Source: Ettlia oleoabundans (taxonomy: Eukaryota > Chlorophyta > Chlorophyceae > Chlamydomonadales). From it: a stretch of 64,000 nt of DNA. Made by a program: the position numbers and the translations under genes. The stretch covers positions 50,830-114,829 of the forward strand of contig JAAMXP010001074.1 of NCBI GenBank assembly GCA_019693395.1, given 5' to 3'. Positions 1 through 11,600 of this stretch are shown here, piece after piece. Under the pieces are notes generated by a model. The model did no database searches and had not been told where the DNA came from. It was given only the letters and a program-made list of their open reading frames with translations. How positions within the stretch are numbered: position 1 is the first letter of the stretch; the number at the start of each line of letters is the position of its first letter.

Positions 1-3000
1 AGTCTATGTATGCCCCTGGAGGGCAACTATACACATGCTTAGGTGGGTCAGGGTCTGCATTGCTCAACCGGATTCCACCTAGATACTATCCTGCCTGCCT
101 GATCAAGGTGGCATGAAATGAAACAAGCTCACCTGAGCCGTTGATGCCACCCTGCTGGGCAGCCACCGCTGGAGACCGCACCACCACCTTGCCCACGTGC
201 CGTGCGTGGCTCATCTGGCGCAGGGCGGCCTGCACCGCTGACAGGCTGTGTGTGACCTGCGGCAGCGGGCGCAGCGCGCCAGCCGCCACACCAGCTGACA
301 CCCGGGACAGCGCAGCATGCAGGGCGTGCTCTGACATGAAGTCAACGGCGACCAGCGAGTAGAAAACATCGGGGCGCTCTGCGCACGTAAGAGCAGAATA
401 GCAAAAGCATGGTTGTTCAGCTGGCATCAGCCCGAATTTGAAGGGGGTCAAGCACAGGCAAACAGAACACAATGCTTGAACCACACCTCCCAGGCACACC
501 TTGCGCCACGCGCTCCGCGCTCCAGATGTCACGCTTGCTGATCTCCACAAACCGACCGTTGTGACCTAGCGTCGCCAGGGACCCCGCCACCATGCCGCTG
601 CTGGTCAGGCTGTTGAGCACCACACTGGAGCCCCCAACCTCTGCCAGCTCAGACACATAAGCAGTATCACGAGAGCTGCTGACATGCTGGCAGCCCAGTG
701 AGCGCAGCAGGGCACGTTTGTTACTGCTGCCAGCTGTAGTCACAGCGGTGGCTCCCACTGCCTTGATGACCTGCATGGCGGCCAGGCCCACGCCACCGGC
801 AGCGGCGTGGACCAGCACCCGGTCTGCGGGGCCGGCAGCCGCCAGCTGATTCAGGGCTGTGTCGACGGTGATGAAGACAGTGGGCATGGTGGCAGCCTCC
901 TCAAAACTGCAGGAAAGAAGACAGCAGTAAAACCCGTGACTACGTATGTAAATTTTCCGCTATTTCAAGGTTCGACAACTTGTTTGAGCAAAAAGTAGCA
1001 CGCCAGCAGAAAGGCACAGACAATTGTCAATGCTTGCAAAGATGCACTTGCCTAACCAGTACGGGCATGGGAACCACAGTCTTTGCTGAGGCATGCACAT
1101 AGCTGCCCAGGCTGCCTGCCGCCAGTCCAAACACAGCATCTCCTGGCTTCAGGGTGGTGGTGCTACCAGGAGGGATGTATGTCACTATGCCGGCACAGTC
1201 GCCGCCCGGGGCACCAGGGTCTCCAGGGTACATGCCCAGCACATTGAGCACGTCCCTGCAAGGCAGTGCAAAGGATGTGACTGACACGTCCTTCGCAGAT
1301 GCAGAAAGGTAGGCAAGGAAGGTCACCATCACAACAGTACTAATTGTTGAGCGAGCATAGGAGACACCGCACCTGAAGTTGATGCCAGTTGCCTTAACTG
1401 CCACTTCAACCCAGCCTGGCTTGGCGGTGCCAGTAGGCACACCCTCGGGCATCAGGTTCCTGCAGCACCACAGCCGATACAAAGGGATGATGCATGAGAA
1501 ACTAAAAAGGGCACAAATCTTGCCATGGGCAGCAGAGAACCCAAGGGGGAACTCAGCTGCTTGCAGCACGCTCTCCGCACCTGAATGCCCCCCGTGGCTG
1601 GGGCATGAGGTGGTAGGGGCCTGGGGCCATTCTCACCGAGCTGCTAGGCAGCAGCACAGCATGCAGGGCGGCACCTGCCCGCAGCATGCTACCATAACCG
1701 TCAGCGGACTTGCCAGCGCCGCTGCTAGCAAGCGCCATGATGCTGCTGCCGGTGCTATTGGCGTCAGCAGCCTGTGGGTCGTTGCATGTACCACCGTGGC
1801 TAACTGCAGGAGCCTCTTGGGCAAATGCACGCAGCATGCCCCAAAGGGCATTGCCGGTGCCGGTTGTCGCATCAGCACCACTTCCTGCTATGCCAGTGGG
1901 AGCGCTGTATGCAATTGTGGCCAGCTGTACTGCTGCCACTTGCTGCTGCAAAGCGCCTTGCAGCACCTCCAGTCCGCCGCTGACTGCTGACAACGGTGCT
2001 TTGCTGGCACTTGGCAGGGCCAAGGCCATGGCACCGGCAGAACCAGCCACCAGGGGTGCAAGTGCTGCCGCTGCTGTTGCTGCCTGCCAGGCAACCTCAT
2101 AGAGCAACTCATCTGGCTGCTTCTTGCTGACAGCTCCCGTTGCTGCAGCCTTAGAGCCACTGCCACCGTGCATCTGCTTTGCCTCAAGGCCGTCCAACAC
2201 AGCCAGGATGGCACCAGAGCCATCAGTAAGGGTGTGATCCCTGTAGGTGGCACCTGCTGTCCTGCGATGTGCCTCAGGGCTGCGGCGCACGACAGCCAGC
2301 GCCCTGCACCCCTGCCGCACTGGTCGCTGGATGGAGTACACGGCAAGCCCAGCTGGCACATACGCGCCAGCCTCAGACGCAGCTGCGCCGCTGGCGGCTG
2401 CTGGCTCCTGTACCAGTGCTCCCAGCTGGAGGCAGCTGTCCAGCATGGCAGGGTGCAGCAGGAAGCCTGACACATCAGCATCCTTAGGCTCGCAGCTGCT
2501 GCTGCTGTCCAGGCCCGCAGCTGCTGAGCTGCATCCCTGTTGGATGCCCCGCAGCCGACGGAAGGCAGGGCCATACTGCAGCCCAGCAGAGTGCAGGCCG
2601 CTGTACACCGCTGCTGTGTCTCTTGGCTCACAGCAAGCAGCACGGGCAGCATCTGCTGACAGGGCAGGGACAGCTGCTGGCTGCTCTACTGCTACATTGC
2701 CAGCCTTCACCACTGCCAGACTGCCTAGCAGGTGCGATGTTTCTGCTGCTGATGATGGGGGTAGGGCTTTGCTGCCAGACTTGCCCGCAGCGGGTGTGGC
2801 ACTAGCTGGTGCTGACCAAATGCTGATGTCACCTCTGATAAGGCCAATATCCGCACACATCACCACTGCTGCCGCTGCTTCAGCTGTCGGCAGGCGCAGC
2901 GGGGCGGCGATGGAAGCAGCGGTAAGTGCCACTGAGGGTTCATCAACACTCAGCGTGGTGCGTGCGGAGGCCGCCGCCATTTCAAAATAGGCGGCTCCAG

Positions 3001-5640
3001 GCATGATGGGCGCTGACTGGACCTGATGGTCCCACAGGAAAGAAAGCATGGGCCGGCTGAGCGGCACCCGGAATGATAACTGCTGCTTTGCCTGCAACTT
3101 GAGAGGACAGCGTGATGCCAGAGTCAGGCAGGAGGTGAATACTTGGCAAGACCAGCGCAGGGTGCTGGCAATGCATGCAACAACAACCAGCTAGTGCGAG
3201 GAAGGCACAGCATAGTTTTCACAGCAGTTCCGCACGCACCTTGTGTGCTGTGCCCAGCAGAGGGTGGAGAGGAACCAGCACCTCCACAAAGCATCGCAGG
3301 TTGCTGTGCCAGGGGGCAGCAGGCGGCGCAGCGTTCGCTACTGCATCTGTCTCTGTCGGAGAGGAGATGATGGCATGAGCATTTACACCGCTCATTCCAA
3401 ATGAGCTTGTGCCCGCCTTTGAGGCTGCGCTTGGAGCTGCCTGGATGGGCAAGCGGTGCGGAATTGTCCACCCAGCAAAACTGTTGGCCACGTACGGGTT
3501 GACGCTTCTGCACGGTGCAAGGAACGTAAGGGTGGCAAAATGCCATGCGGAAGGAAATTTTTGAAGGGCATCCAAGCACTGGCAGATAGCCCTCACAAAG
3601 GAAGCAACCACCAGTCAAACCAATCCAGAACTCATGCCACAAGGAGCGCCGCACCCACCTGTACCGCATGCCGTGAGCAAAGCGCTGGGTGAGTGCCAGC
3701 TGGCCGAGCAGCAGGCCCGCCAGGCCTGCTGTGCCCTCCAAATGGCCAGTGAGGGTCTTGATCGCGCCGGCAGTGAAGCCCGCGCCTGCACACAAGGGCA
3801 TGAGGAACGCATTCAGGCATGATCATGACGTTCCTCGCTGTTTATCACTTCTTAGACCGATCTTTCAAAGGGTTTAATATACTCAGCAAAAGAGATTGCG
3901 GGTTACTCGCCTGTTGAGGATCCCGGCTGCGCCACCACCTTGCGCAGAGCTCCAGTCTCGATTGGGTCTCCCAGCGGAGTGCCTATATGGCATGTAGGCG
4001 AACATTGGAGCTGGTTGACAAGCAAACGCCACTTTTGGGGATAGAAGCAGTGCAATCAAGCAGCGAGGGTGCCTCATAGACGTGTGCAAGTACACAGCAC
4101 AGACAGGGGCTGGCAGCAATGTCACCTGTTCCATGTGTTGCCACATACTCCAGCACAGCAGTGTGCGCCTCCCGCATGGCTGTTACTACGAGTGCCTGCT
4201 GACTGGGGCCGTGTGGTGCCGTCAGCCCGCTGCTGCGACCGTCCTGGTTCACAGCGCTGCCACCAAACACTGCCAGAGCTCGTTTGCCTCTAATGGCATG
4301 CTCCAACACCAATGCCGTATAGCCCTCTCCACGCCCATAGCCGTCTGCCTCAGCGCCAAAGGCTTTGCAGCGCCCGTCTGGCGATAGGGCGTGCACCTGT
4401 GTCATGGCTGAGGTGGCAGCGGTAGGCACCAGCAGGGCGTTGACGCCGGAAGCGGTGGCCATGCCGCAGTCTCCCTGCAGCATGGGCAGGGCATGGGAAA
4501 GGCAAGCTAGGTGAGTTATCAGGGCGATACGAACTCCAAAGGGGCAGGGATTTGACAAGCCCCTGCTCTCTTTCAGCCATGCACGCTTTCTGTTGTTTAG
4601 TGCCAACTTGCCTGAGCAATGCCACGTGCTGCCAGGTGGTAGGCCACAAGCGATGATGAGCAGGCTGTGTTGGTGGGCACGCAGGGGCCCACCAGGCCCA
4701 GTGAGTAAGACACACGCCCAGACATGAAGGCCAGACCGTTTCCTGCAAGGTCGGGGGACGGGTGGGTTGCTAAGGGGCATCACCAAACGCACAGCCGCTG
4801 TTGAGCACCCAGGATCAACAGCCTGACATTTGGGTTAGCAAACAGCCGTCTGAAAATGCCGTCAGCGGGCAGTTGTGCACACCTGTGACCATGTAGGCGC
4901 CAGCCTGGCTGCCTGTGCCCGCCAACAGCTCTCCATACTCCAGCCAGATGCAGCCCACATACACGCCTGTGGGGCTGCCCAGCAGGGAATCTGCAGAGTG
5001 GCCGGCAGAATGGAAGGCTGACACAGTCTCTTCCAGCAGAACCCGCTGCTGAGGATCCATCAGGCCTGCCTCGCTGACTGCACAAAGATCAGGGGGGAGA
5101 TGGTAGTTGTGATTGCAGGAGTTGTAGCAGTTTGCCAGCTAGCCAGGCAGGCAGTGGGTTGTATCTTCCAATGGAATGGCAGGCTGATAGCAAGACCAGC
5201 TCAGTAACCTCTTAAATCTAAACCAGTCGATGCATGCCGCCATATTGCTTACCTGACAGGCCAAACGCCTCGGGATCAAAGTGGAAGGTGGAGTGCACAA
5301 AGGTGGCAAACCGAGAGGCGATCTTACCAATGCCCCCAGCTGGGTTGTAGTGGAGATCTGCACCAGCGCAGAAAAGAAGAAGACAGCGGCTGATTGCTGG
5401 CTTTATGGGAAGTGCAGTCGTGCAGTAGGCCTTTGTGGGGAATGGCGCCCTGCACAGCCCATGTCAGCAGCAATATCAGACGGCTGCTTACCTGTGTCCC
5501 AGCGTGACTGTGGCCCAACTGTTTGCAGTTCGGCTGAAGCTGCCAGTGCGGCATGCATGTCGCCCAGGCTGCCCATGCCGCCAGCAAAGCGCACGCTGAC
5601 ACCCGTGACCGCAAGGGCAGCTGCTGTTGCGCCAGCTGCC
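1..5640 (-). other. PKS module 9 (partial): KS-DH-ER, cut by the window edge
   Basis: KS9 spans about 5640-3360 and is the odd one out: [13 protein letters not shown] at its start, active site TNTACSSS near 4660 (Asn where others have Asp), THGTG split from GTPLGDPIE by an intron (about 4125-3983), [12 protein letters not shown], and [13 protein letters not shown] where M1-M8 have AFQGTNAH. Cys, His and His are present. DH9 (3090-2420) has [12 protein letters not shown], with serine in place of the motif glycine, and LDSCLQLG. The KR structural half starts at LYEVAW near 2105. ER9 (about 1470-133) has VKATGINFR^[28 protein letters not shown] and [15 protein letters not shown] donor after base 133 begins an intron leaving the window, so KR9, the ACP and any release domain lie beyond. 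Confidence 0.88.
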
Positions 5641-8600
5641 ACCAGCTCAGCACCAAGGTGCATGGCTCCCTCGCCTACTGTGCAGCTGATGTCGGTATCG
5701 GCCGCTGCTGCAACAGCAGGTGCGATTGAGTCAGCGATGAAGCCAGCAATGGCGGCGGTGGTGGGATAGTCAAAGGTGAGGGTGGCTGGCAACTCCAGAC
5801 CGAACTGCTTGCTGAGCGCATTGCGCAGCTCCACAGCTCCCAGGCTATCCAGTCCAGCCTCCATAAGAGAAGCGCTGGCAGGCACAGGCCCTCCCAGCAC
5901 CGCTGCCACTGCTGCAGCTACTTGTTCTGCCACGGCCTCTCGGCTGAAACATGCAGCTGCCGATTGCGCGCGAGATGATGCCGCTCCACTGCCGCTGCTT
6001 GCTGCTGCAGGAGCTGCCTCAGAGGCAGTGGAAGCTGCTGTAAAGGCCTCAAACAGCTGCGTGCGCTGCTTGGGCTGCAGGCGCTGCAGGAACCGCGGCC
6101 AGTTGAAGGGATTGGCTCCCACCACTGGGGCGGCGGCTGCGCTGGCCATCACGCCCAGCATGGCCGCCAGCCCTGCCTCTGGGGTGACTTGTGCCATGCC
6201 CATATGCTCCACACGAGCCGCGGTTTCAGCAGATGCCATACCGCCACCTGACCATGCACCCCACTGCATGCTGATACTGGCAAGGCCTCCCTGCTGGGCA
6301 CGTTGTGCCGCTGCATCCAGGGCTGCATTGGCGGCACTGTAGTTGGCCTGGCCAGGAGCACCCAGCAGTGATGCCACAGAAGAGAAGAGAACCTCTGTGA
6401 GGGCTGGGTGGGAGGCAAGGTCACGTCGCCAGGCAGCGGCTGGCAGCACCTTTGGTGCAAACACGCTCCGGATGCCCGCCAGGGTCTGGTTGGCCAGGGT
6501 TGCGTCAGCCAGCACGCCGCTGGCATGCAGGATGGCTTGCAGCGAATGCTTCTGGTCGCCACCTGGCTGGGGGCTGCGTGAGTCGGCCAGTACCAAGGCA
6601 AGGTCCTCAGCCAGGCTTACATCAGCCTTGGCAATGCTGACTGCAGATGAGCTGGCAGCTGAAATAAGCTCCAGGCTAGAGTCAGCTGTTGCAAAGCCGC
6701 TCCTGCCCAAAAGCTGAATGTCGGCGATTCCCTGCTGCTGCAGCCAGCCAGCTACCAGCTGACCCAGCGTGCCAAGGCCGCCAGTCACAATGACGCGTCC
6801 AGCCGGCTTGACCTGGCGGTCACCAGCTGGCATGCGCACCACCACTTTGCCCACGTGCCGCGCCTGGCTCATCTGTCGCAGTACAGCTGTAACAGCACCC
6901 ATGCTGTGTGAGATGAGAGGCAAGGGCTGAATTGAGCCAATTGACGCTGAGGCTGCCACGCGCGACAGCGCAGCATGCAGGGCGTGCTCCGACTTGAAGT
7001 CAACGGCAACCAGCGAGTAGGAAACATCGGGGCGCTCTGCGAGCAATGGGCAAAGAAGGATGGTAGCTTTAGAGGACAAGGAGCAGCTGTGCAGTGAAAT
7101 GTGGAATCTTCACGCGATGTACTAGAAAGACCTGCCCCAAGCCAGCTATGGCAGCTGCACAGCTTGCTGTTGCCTTCGTGGCTTCCCACCTTGCGCCACA
7201 CGTGCTGCACTCCAAATGTCACGCTTGCTGATTTCAATGAACCGACCGCCAGCGCCCAGGGCAGCCAGAGAGCCCGCCACCATGCCGCTGCTGGTCAGGC
7301 TGTTGAGCACAATATTGGCACCAACACCCAGCTGGCAGAAGAAGTCGGCAAATTCGGTATCACGAGAGCTTGCCAGCTGCTGCACTCCCAATGAGCGCAG
7401 CAGTGCCCGCTTAGCGGGGCTGCCGGCGGTGGCCAAAGGCACCGCGCCAGCTGCCTGGGTGACTTGTACCGCTGCGAGGCCTACACCACCGGCAGCCGCG
7501 TGGACCAGCACCCTGTCTCCAGGCTGCATGGCTGCTGAGCGGTGCAGTGCGGCATCCACAGTGACAAACACAGTGGGCATGCTGGCAGCTGCCTCGAAGT
7601 TGAGACAACCCGGCAGCGGTACCATAGTCTTTGCTGAGGCCACCACGTGGCTGCCCAGGCTGCCTGCAGCCAAACCAAACACAGGCTGGCCAACCGCCAG
7701 GACTGGGAAGCCGTCTTGCGCGGGTCCAGCGGCCACGACCACGCCAGCACAGTCGCCACCTGGGGCACCAGGGTCTCCAGGGTACAGGCCCAGCACATTG
7801 AGCACGTCCCTGCAAAGCGACACGTGGTGACATGTGATACAGGCAGCAATTTGCTACACGTCTGACCAAAGCAATCCACCCGCTGAAAGCAGTCCACATG
7901 CGAGCCAGCTCAAAATGAGTGAAGCAACGCACCTGAAGTTGATGCCCACCGCCTTGACCGCCACCAGCACCTGCCCAGGTGCAACATTGGCGCTGGTGTC
8001 CACTGGCAGCGGCGCCAGGTTCTGCAGCGCGCCCCGAGGCTGTGGGAACAGCTGGAATGGAGCCGGGGTGCTCCTTGCTGCACTAGGGTGCATCAGCGGC
8101 AGGTAGTGAGAGCCACCTGCTGCCGCTGTTCCATAGCCATCAAACGGTGTGGGCGCCTGGTTTGCGTGCTGTGCCTGACTGCCAAGTGTCAGCTGAGCTG
8201 ACGCGGTGGTGGTTCGTGTACCAGCAGACAAGGCATCCCCGTCCGTACCAGATACTGCCAGCGTCTGGCACTCTAAAGCGATGGTTCGCAGCAATCCCCA
8301 GAGCTGACCTGCCCATGCAGTGCTAACAATAGCAGCTGGAAGCACAACGGCGGCATGCTGGCTGTAGGTGCCGAGCGCCAGGCTGGCAGTGCTGGCACGC
8401 AGGGCACCCTGCACCGTTGCAATGCTAGCTGCAGCGAGCTGCACGCTGGCGGAGGAGGACACAGCAAGGCCAAACTGGGCACTTGCGCTACGAACAGCTG
8501 CGCCTCCAACCATAGCAGCCAGCTCAGCAGCTGCCCAACTGATCTCATACAACATATCCTGCTTGGCGGTGGCAGAAGAAGATGTCCCTGCCACGCCACC

Positions 8601-11600
8601 CTTCCTGCCAGCTGTTGCCCTTGATTCCAGCCGCTCCAGGTGGCACACCAGCCTACCAGTTGACCCCACAATGAGGTGGTTCCGCACCACAGCTGCCGCA
8701 CTATCTGGCCGTCCAGCGGGGAGCAGCGCAAGTGCTGTTGCTGGGCCGCTGCCGCTCGTGGCGGAGCTACCAGCTCCGGAGCCCACATAGAGGGCGTCCA
8801 GTGAGGCAGGGAGAAAGGTAGCCTTAGTGCTGCCCTCACCGGGCAACTTTGCCGCTGACTCCGTTTGCTGCAAGGGCACCATGCCTCCTAGCTGCAGGCA
8901 GCAGTCCAGCACTGCTGGGTTCAATATGAACTCAGCAGGCAACTGGGCTGCTGGTTGCTGAACCTTGGCTGCCGCCGCATTGATGCTGCGTTTGATGCCG
9001 CGCAGGAGGCGGAAGTTGGGCCCGTACTGCAGGCCGGCCTCTGCCAGCTGGCGGGACGCATACTCCGCCGCCAGTGGCTCGCTGCACTGTGCCGCCAGCT
9101 GCTCCGTGGCAACATTAGCAGCTGCTCCGGCTGCCGAGTCGGCTTGCGCAGCAGCGCTTGAAGCGTGAGCAAATTGGGTGTTGACATGGATAGCTGTGGC
9201 ACTGCTGAGCTGGCAGCTGCCGTCTGCCGCAGCCACGTCAGCACGTAGGGTAGCCAGTTTGAAATCTGCTGGCGAGGTTGCTGGGCTGGGCAGGATGAGA
9301 GGTGCAGAAATGGCTGTGCCAACTAGGCAGACTGCAGCACTGGGCACGCCTTGCAGCAATGCCTGGCCCACCGCTGCGGCCATCTCGAGATAGCCAGCGC
9401 CTGCACTCATCCGAAGCGGGCTTACTCAGCAGGGAAGACTTATGTGATCAATGCGGGTGCAGTGCATGCCAGCTGAAGACGAAGTGTGAGCGTGTCCCTA
9501 CGTACTAAAACTTCTAGAAGCGAAGGGCTGAAAGTGGAGCAAGTGGGAAGGTGATGTACCTGGGAAAATAATCTTTCCAGACACTTGGTGGTCGCAGAAG
9601 AAAGCATGGACTGCCTGACAGCCCAATTGCATGTCGAAGGCCAGGTGACGCGCTGTTCCTGCGCCAGCCGCGCTAGCAGTATACAGCTGCAAGGCGAGAC
9701 GGAACACAGTCAGTCAAGGAGGCAGTCACTCAGTCAGTCAGTCAGTCATGTTTGCTGCTATGCATTTGTTTATATTAAAATAAGGTGGAAGATGATGCAA
9801 GCTCATGTTTTTGCAAGCACAGTAGGGATGGGTCGAATGATGATGAGGGAGGGACGCACCTGGACGTGGCCAGGGGGCAGCACATGCACGCACTGCCGCT
9901 GCCACACTGGCTTGCGGGCTGCACTGTTGGTCAGCCCCATGGCTGGCACAACTGATGGGCTGATCAGCGCATGTGCATTGGTGCCTTGGAAGGCAAATGA
10001 ACTGATTCCGGCCAAGGTTGCCTGAGCTGATGCCATGCCAGTGAACCCACCCAGCCCGCGTGAAACGCCAAACAGGCCGCTGTTGGCGCCGCTCACGCTG
10101 CCCTCCATATAAGGGTTCAGCTGCAGCCAGGCACAACACCAACACCCATCAATGCGTGAGTGAACCAGCCAGGCCAGGCTTCAGTCCTGTTCTATTAGCC
10201 ACGCAACCCCGCCAATATTGCAGCCAAGTGCCTTGCCTACTCTCACCTTATGCAGATGCAGGATTGGCTGCACTAGCGCCACCGACAGTGCCTGGGCTGC
10301 ATGCGCCGTGCCAACCATGCCTGCTGCTGGCTCTGTGTGGCCCATGCTGGTCTTGCCGGCAGCAAGCACCACTTGTCTGGAAGCTGACGCGTTGCTTCGA
10401 GCAGCAGCCAGCACAGCTGCCAGGGCACCCACTTCAATGGGATCACCTAGCGGGGTGCCGGTGCCGTGCAGCTGCACCATGCCAATGGCAGCCACTGCTG
10501 CACCACCAGCTGACAGTGCCTGGCGCACCACCAGCTGTTGAGCTGGACCGTTGGGTGCAGTCAGAGTGCTGCTGCGGCCATCCTGGTTCACAGCACTGCC
10601 CACCAGGCAGCAAAGCGCCACTGTGGTGGTTGCACTGTGCTCGGAAGCAACCTGCTGCAGTACCATAGATACGATGGCCTCGCCGCGCACGTAGCCATCG
10701 GCGGCAGCATCTAGCGTCTTGCACCGTCCATCCATGGTGAGCATGCCGGCACGGTTGAACATGGCTGATGTGTCTGGTGTCAGGATCAGCTTCACACCGG
10801 CTGCACACAGGGCCATGTGACAGGAAATGCGTCTGAGTGGGGGGGCATCACGCGTATGTCAAAGAGTCGGCAAGTGCATGCACTCACAGCATTAACTTGA
10901 ATGTTGTGTGCATTGCTTGCCTGCGTTTGCAGCTGTGCAGCCGCCCTGCGCCATGCTGATGCGGGCCATGTGGGCGCCCACCAAGGAAGACGAGCAGGCG
11001 GTGTCCACAGCCACCGAGGGGCCCTGGAAGCCGTAGAGGTAGCTCAGACGCCCAGCAGCCACACTGAGGGCAGACCCTGCACGGCAATCATGGATCCAGC
11101 AAGTTGTAAGGTGAGGTGTGGGAATGGAGAAATGCATTCCAGCAAGGGAACATCCAGTGCTCCAATGAAGTTGTAGAAGCAGGCGCCGACCTGTCGCTGA
11201 ATAAGCGCTGATGTCGGTGTGAGCTCCTGCCACCTGGCTGAAGTCAGGGGTGGAGATGCCCACAAACACACCCACTGCAGCCGGGGAGCAACGTGACAAA
11301 CAGCAGAGTTACACACAAGCTTGCCAAGAGGGCACACACATTGCATCACCGCAAATGTGTTACTAGCCAGCCGGAAGGCAGGCAGGCAGGCATGCAGGCA
11401 GGGGCGCACTTGTAGCCGTCATGCTTTGCATGATGGGGCGGGCAGACACCAAAGACTCCTCTGTACTCTCCAGCAACAGGCGCTGCTGTGGATCCATCAG
11501 CACGGCCTCTGCAACACAAGCACAAGTTACAGCAGCTAGCCAATATTACTGTGTATGGTTGGTTCTGAAATCAAGCGGGAGCCTGTGTGAATCACGCGAC

